DNA from: Sulfurovum sp.
Lineage (GTDB): Bacteria > Campylobacterota > Campylobacteria > Campylobacterales > Sulfurovaceae
Length of the DNA: 16,376 nt
Direction of reading: 5' to 3'
Assembly: GCA_020721385.1 (NCBI GenBank)
Contig: DYMW01000027.1
Span: forward strand, 1,392-17,767
In this document: positions 1-6,695 of the stretch, piece by piece
Layout of the letters: each line of letters begins with the position of its first letter
Position numbering within the stretch: position 1 is the first letter of the stretch
Notes under the pieces: model-generated
Seen by the model: only the letters and a program-made list of their open reading frames with translations
Databases searched by the model: none
Told to the model about the DNA's origin: nothing
Made by a program: the position numbers and the translations under genes

Positions 1-379
1 TAGTAATACAGCGATGCAAACAGCAACAACACAAGCAACAACACAAGCAACAACAACAAACAGCTCTACTACGGTTCAACAAAAAGCACTCAGTAACATG
101 GGAACTGCTGTTAAACAACCATTTAATGGATATGAATTACAAGTATTCAGTGACAAAACATTGGCAAGTGACCAAGAGACTTCACAAGGTACCATTGCTG
201 TTTATGGCTCAATTGATGGTGCTGAAACCAAATCTTTGTTAAAGATTAATTCTAATTACAGAGGAAGTACCATAAGCGTTAAAGTTTATAAAGATGAAAA
301 TTTAGTCGCAGAGAGTAACACTATTGCTCTTAATGAACAAGTTGCTCTCAATTTTGGTGAGATAACAACCAAACAATAA
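1..379 (+). CDS. C-terminal part of an exported-type protein with Thr/Gln-rich linker (partial at 5' end)
   Basis: The reading frame is open from the first complete codon (base 2) to TAA at 377-379, so the true start is most likely outside the window; the ATG at 14 lies inside a low-complexity stretch and has no ribosome binding site. The visible part starts with a Thr/Gln/Ala-rich linker made of QATT repeats (residues about 1-20 counted from that ATG). A compact domain of about 90 residues follows and ends at the stop. This domain is clearly related to residues 192-286 of the next gene product: 12 of 24 positions are identical across the stretches ending in KINSNY and KLNSNY. The next gene begins 10 bases later, so the two are probably co-transcribed and act in the same place. 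I do not recognise the function. A beta-sandwich-like accessory or binding module of a surface protein is a guess from the alternating hydrophobic pattern. Confidence 0.75.
   Translation, partial: SNTAMQTATTQATTQATTTNSSTTVQQKALSNMGTAVKQPFNGYELQVFSDKTLASDQETSQGTIAVYGSIDGAETKSLLKINSNYRGSTISVKVYKDENLVAESNTIALNEQVALNFGEITTKQ
23..57 (+). repeat. 12-base in-frame tandem repeat encoding QATT units
   Basis: The unit GCAACAACACAA occurs at 23-34 and 35-46, followed by a near-copy from 47 that drifts into CAA/ACA triplets. Because 12 is a multiple of three, changes in copy number would alter linker length without breaking the frame. Confidence 0.75.
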
Positions 380-389
380 AAGGAATATT

Positions 390-2735
390 ATGAAAAAGAT
401 ACTTTTACTGCTAACACTTTTAGTCAGTTTTATCTCTGCTGATGAGTTAAAACTTAAAAGTGGTTGGAACTTGGTAGGAATCAATGCTCCATTAACACTA
501 ACCGAACTTCAAAACCAAATTGGTGTTACCAATCTATTGGTTATTCAAGGTCCTCAAAAAACCTATCAAAAAAGCTATGTAGATGAAGGTAAAAGCTTTT
601 TAAATGATTTTGAAGCCTTTGAGAGAGGAAAGGGATATTGGGTTAAAATAAACAATGACTCAACCCTGAACTATACACCTTCTAACAATACTGAAAGCAG
701 TTATACCTTAACCCTACAACAGGGATGGAACCTTATCCAATCTCCTATTGCCTTAACCCTCAATGAAATCATAAGCCAAGTGGGCAGTGATAACCTTTTG
801 GTCATTCAAGGAAGTACCCAAACCTATCAAAAAGCCTATAAAGATGGTGGTTATGGTTATCTTAATGATTTTGAAACCTTTAATCTTCAAAGTGGATATT
901 GGATTAAAGTGGCAACCACCACTACTCTCGAGTTCATCTTTAATATTGATAAAATTGCTGTAAACAACAGTGGACAGGCACTGTTTGGTAGTATGGATTT
1001 TAATGGTAGTAACTACACCTTTAAAGTATTCACCAACACCGAACCAACCAATATGGTCAGCCAAAGCACCATCGCATTAGTAGGCACAATCAATGGTATA
1101 AACAGTGCAAGTATGTTTAAACTCAATAGCAACTATACCTTGGGGTCAAGTTTTGTGGTTAAAGTTTTTAATGCACAAAATGAAGAGATAGCCAAAAGTG
1201 ATAGGGTGAAATATCAAACCTCACCCATTAATTTTGGAACGCTCTCTTTTTCGGCTCCTCTTGGGTATAATATAGAAGATCCTGCTAGTAACGATGCCAA
1301 CTACCAAGGATTAAGGGTATTTGCCCAACCATTAACCTATGATGATTATGGATTAACCTCCATCACCGACAGTGACTTTAACAATTTAAGCCCTGAAAAT
1401 CAACGTATTGTTGCCAATAAACTACTAGCACTGCTTTTCTACGGTATGTCAAAAACAGATCTTGATACCTTAATTGCTTCAGGGACATTCATCTCTACCA
1501 TACAAACCAAGTTACAAACACCCAACAGTGACCTTACCTCAACCGAAACACTCATTGAGAAAAAAAGCTATAGTTGGTCAAAAAGCAATGCCAATCGAGA
1601 AAAAATATTGGCTCGACTCTTTGATCTTGGTTTAGGAGAGCATTACCTTAAACGATGGGCTGCCTATATTTTAAGCCAATCCATTATGTTTTCACCTGCC
1701 AATGAACTTGAAACCGTACAAGATTCAGATATACTCAATGTCTATAACCGTTTGGTTTTATTTATGGATGATGACTACTCTATGAAGATGATTACCTACC
1801 TACACATGACCAGTGATGACAACTGGAAACGTTTTAGAAGTCCCGAAGACAATGGAAGGGAAATGTTAGAGATTTTCTTACTGGATTTTAATGACTCCCA
1901 TGTTCCTTCAGCAGGTATTGCACTTAAAAACTGGCGACTTGACCCAAGTGACCTTGAGTTGATTATTGGATTAAATCAAAATGACCAACCCCAAAATCTT
2001 TTTGGAACAACCGTTACCACAGGCTTTGATTTTTACCGTGAATTGGTGAAAAGTGCCGACTTTACTAACGGGGTTACTACACGCCTAGTCAATATGTATT
2101 TTTCTGAAAGTACCAGTCAAAAAAAGAGTGAAATAATCTCAGCAATTGTCAACAGTAAACCTTCAAGATTTGAAGACATTCTTTTACAAATTGTCTTCTC
2201 TAAAGAGTTTTTGTACAACACAAGCCGAGTTAAAAGCATTGAAGAGGCTTCATTTTCGCTTGGTAAACGTATTCACTTTTTTGATGGATTAAACTTTTTT
2301 TATTATCTACGAGAGAGTATGGACAACATGCACCAAAGTCTTTTCAACTATAAGTTGGGACGAGACGATGTCATTCCAACCGATACACTGTCCTTTGCTT
2401 CTTATTATGATTTTATGCGAAGACGCCTTATGATTGATAGAAAAAGCGATTCAGGAAATGACTGGGATTCAGGGTGGGAACTCTCTTTTATTGATAAAGC
2501 CATTTCCAATACAACCACCGTTAGAACATTCATTGATTATCTTTTCTTAACCGTTGTTGATCGAGAACCAACCGTAGAAGAGAGAGAAACTTTAGCTAAT
2601 TATGCCATTAATAATGCCCATGGAACCTATACCGATATGAATACCTACAATGACCGAACAGGTGTAGCACTGATTGTCATGGAGTATCTATCACGGTTAA
2701 GTGAAGTCTATACATTTCAAGCGATAGAGGAGTAG
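390..2735 (+). CDS. Sec-exported DUF1800-like protein with two tandem GWNL/GYW repeats
   Basis: This is a 781-residue protein. The ATG at 390 follows AAAAGGAATATT. A Sec signal peptide is visible (MKK, then a Leu-rich core, likely cleavage near SA-DE at 17-18). Residues 25-87 and 112-174 are tandem repeats that align without gaps at 34 of 63 identical positions, each with GWNL, NLLVIQG, TYQK, LNDFE and GYW. Residues 192-286 resemble the domain encoded by the preceding gene. The C-terminal two thirds match the DUF1800 layout in divergent form: an NGREMLEIF segment (488-496) in place of the usual ARELMEL, ALKNWR (511-516) in place of AFTGW, then SKEF and RVKSIEE (604-619). Near the end, VVDREPTVEER recalls DUF1549/DUF1553 proteins. 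DUF1800 proteins usually sit next to a DUF1501 gene, as here. The biochemical role is unknown; the likely location is the periplasm or cell surface. The DUF1800 assignment is by motif order only. Confidence 0.8.
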   Translation: MKKILLLLTLLVSFISADELKLKSGWNLVGINAPLTLTELQNQIGVTNLLVIQGPQKTYQKSYVDEGKSFLNDFEAFERGKGYWVKINNDSTLNYTPSNNTESSYTLTLQQGWNLIQSPIALTLNEIISQVGSDNLLVIQGSTQTYQKAYKDGGYGYLNDFETFNLQSGYWIKVATTTTLEFIFNIDKIAVNNSGQALFGSMDFNGSNYTFKVFTNTEPTNMVSQSTIALVGTINGINSASMFKLNSNYTLGSSFVVKVFNAQNEEIAKSDRVKYQTSPINFGTLSFSAPLGYNIEDPASNDANYQGLRVFAQPLTYDDYGLTSITDSDFNNLSPENQRIVANKLLALLFYGMSKTDLDTLIASGTFISTIQTKLQTPNSDLTSTETLIEKKSYSWSKSNANREKILARLFDLGLGEHYLKRWAAYILSQSIMFSPANELETVQDSDILNVYNRLVLFMDDDYSMKMITYLHMTSDDNWKRFRSPEDNGREMLEIFLLDFNDSHVPSAGIALKNWRLDPSDLELIIGLNQNDQPQNLFGTTVTTGFDFYRELVKSADFTNGVTTRLVNMYFSESTSQKKSEIISAIVNSKPSRFEDILLQIVFSKEFLYNTSRVKSIEEASFSLGKRIHFFDGLNFFYYLRESMDNMHQSLFNYKLGRDDVIPTDTLSFASYYDFMRRRLMIDRKSDSGNDWDSGWELSFIDKAISNTTTVRTFIDYLFLTVVDREPTVEERETLANYAINNAHGTYTDMNTYNDRTGVALIVMEYLSRLSEVYTFQAIEE
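462..650 (+). repeat. GWNL/GYW protein repeat, copy 1
   Basis: This stretch encodes residues 25-87 of the 781-residue protein. It aligns without gaps to copy 2, with 34 of 63 residues identical. The DNA is also similar, for example around the TYQK codons. Confidence 0.85.
723..911 (+). repeat. GWNL/GYW protein repeat, copy 2
   Basis: This stretch encodes residues 112-174 of the 781-residue protein. The spacer after copy 1 (residues 88-111) is polar and rich in Asn, Ser and Thr, as expected of a linker between two folded units. Confidence 0.85.
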
Positions 2736-2738
2736 ATG

Positions 2739-4082
2739 ATGAACAGAAGAGTATTTTTAAAAGGACTAAGTCTTGTCACCATGTCAGCACTGTTTCCAAG
2801 CTTAACGTTTGGTTCAACCCCTGTTAATTTATCCCAAGTACAATTTGACAGCACTCTCTACAGTAACAATGAAGCCCAAACCATTATAATTTATCTCTAT
2901 GGTGGAGCTTCTGAATTGGGAGGCAACTTAAGTAACCTTAATGAGATTCAGGAAAAAAGTCAAAATAAATATGACCTTAATAAAGTTACTAAAACCACCA
3001 ACAACTTTTGGTCACAAGCAGGTGGTGAAGCCATGGAACGTATGTTGACAAAGGGGGATATGAAAATTTTTAGAACCTGCTTTAGAAAAGACAATCCAAC
3101 TAAATCTCATGGAGAGTGTACCTTTGAAAATCAACGTGGACTCATGAACATTGAAGATCCTACTTATGGAGCTGGAATCTTTTCAACCTTGGGTAAAGTT
3201 TTGGTCAACAATTCTGTCGTACACTCGGAAACAATTTTGCCATTTTTAACCATGGAGGGGGAATCTGGACTCTTTTCTGTTGGACCATTTGATGTTGAAA
3301 AATTCTTACGTCCTGCTGCGATGAATGAAAACCTCTCTAATCCATACAGTAGAAGCCTAAATTATGAACTCTACAACAATACAGAGTGGAACAGTTCCCC
3401 AAGACCTCAAGAGACAGCCATTTCTGTAGAAATGGATAATTTAGCACAGTCTATAAACCAAAATCAAAACATTCAAAATGCCTTTGATAAACGTGCAGAA
3501 TTGGATACTTTTATAAGGGAACAACAAGCTAAAACCATTCCTGATGGCATTGTATACCCCGATACCAGTTTGGGTAAAAAACTCAAAGTGGCTATCAAAA
3601 TTTTAACAGGAAATCCCGATACCAAAGCCATCTCTTTAGGTGGCGGTGGATTGGGTGGTTGGGATGATCACTCCGATGCAGTAAGTGTCTACACCAGCCG
3701 AATGACAGACCTCATGAACTCCATAGAAGTCGCTTTGGCTCACTTGGAAGCTGAAGGTAAAAATAATGTTAGCATTATTGTTTTTGCCGAATTTGGACGA
3801 AATGTCAATCTGAATGATTCAAAAGGTTGGGATCATGGAAACAACCAAAATGTCTATATCTTCGGTGGAAAAGATTACTTTAATCCAGTGGGCATTGTAG
3901 GTGAAACACAACTACAACCTACCCAAGACAATAACCGACTTTACACCGAACCAAAAGCCAACTCTTATACCTTTGAGCCTTATGCTGTGGCTGCCACCAT
4001 CTATAAGATGTATGGTGTGACCAATCCAGAAGTATTAACCCAAGGGTATGGTGCCATTGATGCTGGATTGTTTAAAAATTAA
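2739..4082 (+). CDS. Tat-exported DUF1501-family protein
   Basis: I chose the second of two adjacent ATGs (2736, 2739) because the AGAGGAG at 2726-2732 is then 6 bases away; the gene follows the previous stop directly, so translation is probably coupled. The product has 447 residues and begins with a twin-arginine signal (NRRVFLKGL, then a hydrophobic stretch ending near FGS). DUF1501 landmarks occur in order: YLYGGA near 53-57, SHGE near 123, GWDDH at 307-311, EFGR at 351-354 and WDHG at 364-367. The family is thought to have an alkaline-phosphatase/sulfatase-like fold in which the Asp/His motifs would bind metal; that role is inferred. No substrate can be named. Pairing with a DUF1800-type gene is common for the family. 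The stop codon lies inside the terminator stem. Confidence 0.85.
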   Translation: MNRRVFLKGLSLVTMSALFPSLTFGSTPVNLSQVQFDSTLYSNNEAQTIIIYLYGGASELGGNLSNLNEIQEKSQNKYDLNKVTKTTNNFWSQAGGEAMERMLTKGDMKIFRTCFRKDNPTKSHGECTFENQRGLMNIEDPTYGAGIFSTLGKVLVNNSVVHSETILPFLTMEGESGLFSVGPFDVEKFLRPAAMNENLSNPYSRSLNYELYNNTEWNSSPRPQETAISVEMDNLAQSINQNQNIQNAFDKRAELDTFIREQQAKTIPDGIVYPDTSLGKKLKVAIKILTGNPDTKAISLGGGGLGGWDDHSDAVSVYTSRMTDLMNSIEVALAHLEAEGKNNVSIIVFAEFGRNVNLNDSKGWDHGNNQNVYIFGGKDYFNPVGIVGETQLQPTQDNNRLYTEPKANSYTFEPYAVAATIYKMYGVTNPEVLTQGYGAIDAGLFKN

Positions 4083-4114
4083 ATAGGGTGGACATTCTTG
4101 TCCACCCTATTTAA
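4079..4114 (+). terminator. Perfect 16-bp stem-loop after the DUF1800/DUF1501 pair
   Basis: The left arm TTAAATAGGGTGGACA (4079-4094), a TTCT loop and the right arm TGTCCACCCTATTTAA (4099-4114) pair without mismatch. There is no long T-run after the stem, but the top of the right arm ends in TATTTAAT. The left arm includes the TAA stop of the gene (4080-4082). This is most likely the end of the transcript. Confidence 0.8.
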
Positions 4115-4137
4115 TCCCCTAAAATCATTGATGCAAA

Positions 4138-4177
4138 TCTCCAGAAACGATGTAAAATTTCAAAAACATTCTGGAGA
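4138..4177 (+). promoter_or_regulatory. Inverted repeat covering the ribosome binding site of the DUF2156 gene
   Basis: TCTCCAGAA (4138-4146) and TTCTGGAGA (4169-4177) are perfect 9-bp complements separated by 22 bases. The right arm contains the GGAG Shine-Dalgarno sequence (4173-4176) of the TTG-started gene. In a transcript that includes both arms, the hairpin would hide the ribosome binding site. As DNA, the dyad flanks a -10-like box and could be an operator. Confidence 0.5.
4151..4158 (+). promoter_or_regulatory. Candidate -10 box for the DUF2156-GNAT genes
   Basis: TG followed directly by TAAAAT (4153-4158) lies 24 bases before the TTG start. A transcript starting about 7 bases downstream would carry the ribosome binding site on a very short leader. 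No convincing -35 is present: TTGATG at 4128-4133 is 19 bases away. Confidence 0.35.
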
Positions 4178-4182
4178 AAATC

Positions 4183-5166
4183 TTGTCCACATTAACCATA
4201 AGTCATTACACCCTCAAACATTTTAATTTACAAGCAAAAGAGCTTATGAACAACTATTTAAACGTTGTCAATGTCGATATTAGTGACTACACTTTTGCTT
4301 CAAATTATATCTGGCTCTCCTCATCTAGTGGTTTTTATGCGATTGTTAACAATACCTTTTGTCTTTTTATTTTAACTTCGGGTGAACTCTCTATGTTGCT
4401 TCCACCTTTAGGGGAAAAAGCATATACCTACGAAGCGATGTTGGACTGTTTTGAGATTATGAATGCCCATAACAGCAATAAAAACTATTCAAAAATAGAG
4501 TACATTCACGAAAATATGTTGGAAGGATTTGTTGATTATTTAGAAGAGGGAAGCGTTATTTTTGATATGTTCAAAGATTTTATTATTGAGAAAAAACTGG
4601 TGGATTATATTTACCAAGTCGATGACCTCATTGATCTCAAAGGTGACTCCTATAAATCAAAACGAAATGAGATTAACAAATTTAAAAAAGTGTATGAAAA
4701 CCATCGTGTTGAAATCTTAGATATTGCCAAACATAAAGAGGGCATCAACAATCTTTTTAACAAATGGGTCAAAGACAGAACCACCTATATGCCCAAAGAG
4801 GAAGTTGAAGTTTTTTTAGATGGTATCTATTTTGAACGATTCGCAATTAAACGTCTTTTAAATGATTATGCAAGTCTTGATGTGGTGGGTATGGTTTTAT
4901 ACATTGATGAAGAGATTAAAGGCTTTACCATTGGTGAACGCATCAATGAGACAACATCGAGTGTGATTATTGAAAAAACCGATTTTGAAGTGTTGGGATG
5001 TGCCCAATTTATCTTTAGAGAGTTCACCAAATATCTTAAAGAGATTTACCAAAGCCACTACATCAACGTGGGGGATGACATGGGATTTGAAAATCTTAAA
5101 AAAGTTAAAATGTCGTATCGTCCTTATAAACTGGTTCCTAAATATACCATTTATCAAAAACAATGA
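4183..5166 (+). CDS. DUF2156-family GNAT-fold protein (TTG start)
   Basis: This 327-residue protein most likely starts at TTG 4183, six bases after GGAG; the next in-frame ATG is about 20 codons later and would remove conserved-looking N-terminal sequence. The C-terminal half carries the landmarks of DUF2156 (the domain related to the phosphatidylglycerol lysyltransferase C-terminus, with two GNAT-like halves): DYIYQVDDLIDLKG (141-154), KSKRNEINKF (158-167), and INVGDDMGFENLKKVKMSYRP (about 294-314). There are no membrane segments, so it lacks the flippase part of MprF and should be cytoplasmic. Family members transfer aminoacyl or acyl groups; neither donor nor acceptor can be told from the sequence. 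The stop overlaps the start of a second GNAT gene, so the two probably act together. Confidence 0.85.
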   Translation: MSTLTISHYTLKHFNLQAKELMNNYLNVVNVDISDYTFASNYIWLSSSSGFYAIVNNTFCLFILTSGELSMLLPPLGEKAYTYEAMLDCFEIMNAHNSNKNYSKIEYIHENMLEGFVDYLEEGSVIFDMFKDFIIEKKLVDYIYQVDDLIDLKGDSYKSKRNEINKFKKVYENHRVEILDIAKHKEGINNLFNKWVKDRTTYMPKEEVEVFLDGIYFERFAIKRLLNDYASLDVVGMVLYIDEEIKGFTIGERINETTSSVIIEKTDFEVLGCAQFIFREFTKYLKEIYQSHYINVGDDMGFENLKKVKMSYRPYKLVPKYTIYQKQ

Positions 5167-5582
5167 TAACCCAAGCCCATATTGCTGATGTAACAGCCCT
5201 ATTCACTTTAGAAAATGAACTTTTTTTTGTCAATGATTTTCCATTAAGCAAAGGTTCATTCTATTATCATGTAAAAAGAAATCCTCTTTTTGTCTATAGA
5301 GAAGCAGAAAAAATCATAGGCTATACTCTGTGGCTCAAACGAAAGAACCATTATAGGCTTTACTCTATTGGTGTATCGAATGCCCATAGAGGTTTGGGTA
5401 TTGCACAAGCGTTATTAAATTATTCATTTGAAACATTCAATGCTTCATGTTATACCCTTGAAGTTAAAACCACCAACAACAATGCCATTAAACTCTATGA
5501 AAAAAATGGATTTAAAAAGCAAAAAGTATTAAGCCACTATTATCCCAATCAGTGTGATGGATATTTAATGATGAAATCCTAA
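5163..5582 (+). CDS. GNAT-family N-acetyltransferase (RimI-like)
   Basis: The product has 139 residues, the usual size for a single GNAT domain. ATG 5163 overlaps the previous TGA (ATGA), which implies coupled translation. The acetyl-CoA binding motif is seen as VSNAHRGLGIAQALL (71-85), and the C-terminal motif as LEVKTTNNNAIKLYEKNGF (99-117), the pattern of RimI-type protein N-terminal acetyltransferases. The true substrate is unknown. The closeness to the DUF2156 gene favours a shared small-molecule or protein target rather than ribosomal protein S18. A run of eight T at 5221-5228 lies in the early coding region. Confidence 0.85.
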   Translation: MITQAHIADVTALFTLENELFFVNDFPLSKGSFYYHVKRNPLFVYREAEKIIGYTLWLKRKNHYRLYSIGVSNAHRGLGIAQALLNYSFETFNASCYTLEVKTTNNNAIKLYEKNGFKKQKVLSHYYPNQCDGYLMMKS

Positions 5583-5586
5583 AAAT

Positions 5587-5605
5587 ATTTGCTACAATAG
5601 CAAAT
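5587..5605 (+). promoter_or_regulatory. Hairpin with -10-like box overlapping the mutY start codon
   Basis: ATTTGCTA and TAGCAAAT form a perfect 8-bp dyad around a CAA loop. TACAAT at 5593-5598, preceded by TTTGC, fits the -10 pattern typical of Campylobacterota. The predicted transcription start (about 5604-5606) coincides with the ATG. No Shine-Dalgarno sequence is present. This suggests a leaderless mutY transcript in addition to read-through from the GNAT gene. Confidence 0.45.
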
Positions 5606-6578
5606 GCAAAAACAATCATACACAAAAATTCACAACAATATTTTATCATGGTACCAACAACATGGTCGTATTACCTTGCCTTGGCGTAACACCCAAAGTA
5701 GTTATGAAATCTATCTTAGTGAAATTATGTTACAACAGACGCAAGTTAAAACGGTACTCGAACGATTTTACTTCCCATTTTTAGAAAAGTTTCCCTCGTT
5801 TAAAGCCGTAGCCGATGCTCCTATTGATGATGTACTAAAAGCATGGGAAGGATTGGGATATTATACCCGTGCTAGAAACCTACATAAAACCGCCAAAATA
5901 ACCAAGGGTGAACTTCCTCGCTCAACTGAAGCATTAGAAAAATTAGCAGGAATTGGAAAGTCTACTGCTCATGCGATAGCGTGTTTTGCATTTAATGAGC
6001 CTCTACCCATTATGGATGCCAATGTTAAACGCATTTTACACCGTTTTTTTGCCATCAAGAAGCGTAATGATAAAGCATTGTGGAACACAGCTTACGAACT
6101 CTTTGATAAAAACAATGCCTATATTTATAACCAAACCATGATGGATATTGGTTCTCTTATCTGTACCCATAAAAATCCTAACTGTGAAGTGTGTCCATTT
6201 GAATCGCTCTGCCAAGGAAAAGAGACTCCCCTACTTTATCCTGAAAAAAATGTGAAAAAAACCAAACCAATACGGGAACGTTTTATGATTATTTATCATC
6301 ATCAAAATGGTTATCTGATGCAACAAAACAGTACCAAACTTTTAGGAGGTCTTTGGGCATTTGTTCAAGAAGAAAATTTTGATGCTCATGCTGAAAACAT
6401 CACGAAACTTGGTGAATTTACACACCACTATACCCACTTTAGACTCGATGCCAAAGTACTGTTTATTCATCAAAAAATGAAAAATAAAACCTACTTTTCG
6501 CTTACTCAAATAGAAAACTTAGCATTGAGTGGAGCGGATAGAAAAGCGTTAGAACTTTTAAAAGCATACCTCAAATGA
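5604..6578 (+). CDS. mutY: A/G-specific adenine DNA glycosylase MutY
   Basis: MutY removes adenine mispaired with 8-oxoguanine in base-excision repair. The 324-residue product has LPWR at 25-28, the catalytic Glu40 in SEIMLQQTQV, the helix-hairpin-helix LAGIGKSTAHAI (114-125), and catalytic Asp138 in PIMDANVKRIL. The iron-sulfur cluster ligands are Cys187, Cys194, Cys197 and Cys203 (spacing 6-2-5, the standard pattern). The C-terminal third (about 226-324) is a reduced NUDIX-like domain with LLGGLWAF and HHYTH, which reads 8-oxoG. The first ATG is used because the family begins close to the LPWR motif and no other Met precedes it. The gene starts 21 bases after the GNAT stop and has no recognisable ribosome binding site. 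Confidence 0.95.
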   Translation: MQKQSYTKIHNNILSWYQQHGRITLPWRNTQSSYEIYLSEIMLQQTQVKTVLERFYFPFLEKFPSFKAVADAPIDDVLKAWEGLGYYTRARNLHKTAKITKGELPRSTEALEKLAGIGKSTAHAIACFAFNEPLPIMDANVKRILHRFFAIKKRNDKALWNTAYELFDKNNAYIYNQTMMDIGSLICTHKNPNCEVCPFESLCQGKETPLLYPEKNVKKTKPIRERFMIIYHHQNGYLMQQNSTKLLGGLWAFVQEENFDAHAENITKLGEFTHHYTHFRLDAKVLFIHQKMKNKTYFSLTQIENLALSGADRKALELLKAYLK

Positions 6579-6661
6579 CACCACCAAAAACATTGGTTTT
6601 AGAACTAAATAGCGAAAACCATCGCCATTTATGGCGGAGTGAGTTCACGAAACTTATTTGA
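6575..6661 (+). CDS. Candidate 28-residue small ORF overlapping the mutY stop
   Basis: ATG 6575-6577 overlaps the mutY TGA (ATGA, stop at 6576-6578), and a frame of 28 codons runs to TGA 6659-6661. The peptide begins MTPPKTLVLELN and ends WRSEFTKLI. The overlap is the kind used for coupled translation, but the frame is short and open by chance with fair probability. It also spans a DNA dyad at 6623-6636. I do not recognise a function. The alternative is a non-coding intergenic repeat or a terminator-like region between convergent genes. Confidence 0.25.
   Translation: MTPPKTLVLELNSENHRHLWRSEFTKLI
6623..6636. repeat. Short dyad in the mutY-galU convergent gap
   Basis: CGCCAT and ATGGCG flank TT. 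Neither strand has a T-run right after the dyad, so it is a poor intrinsic terminator. A second weak dyad, GATT-AATG-AATC, followed by ATTTTT (6669-6686), is the better end signal for the + strand but has only four pairs. Otherwise the gap 6579-6695 shows nothing certain. Confidence 0.3.
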
Positions 6662-6695
6662 ACCATAAGATTAATGAATCATTTTTGGCAACGCC

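Noticed and set aside
302..1064. Minus-strand reading frames at 302-484 and 753-1064.
   Set aside because: They lie opposite well-supported exported-protein genes, have no ribosome binding sites and encode nothing recognisable.
4096..4190. Direct repeat TCTTGTCCAC at 4096-4105 and 4181-4190, the latter spanning the TTG start, so the terminator left arm could pair with the start region.
   Set aside because: Ten bases can recur by chance, and the 16-bp terminator stem would out-compete pairing with the start site.
5221..5228. Run of eight T early in the GNAT gene, and a run of eight A in the hsdR coding strand (13790-13797), as phase-variation sites.
   Set aside because: Runs of this length are common in AT-rich genomes, both genes are in frame, and the classic switching tracts in this phylum are longer G runs.
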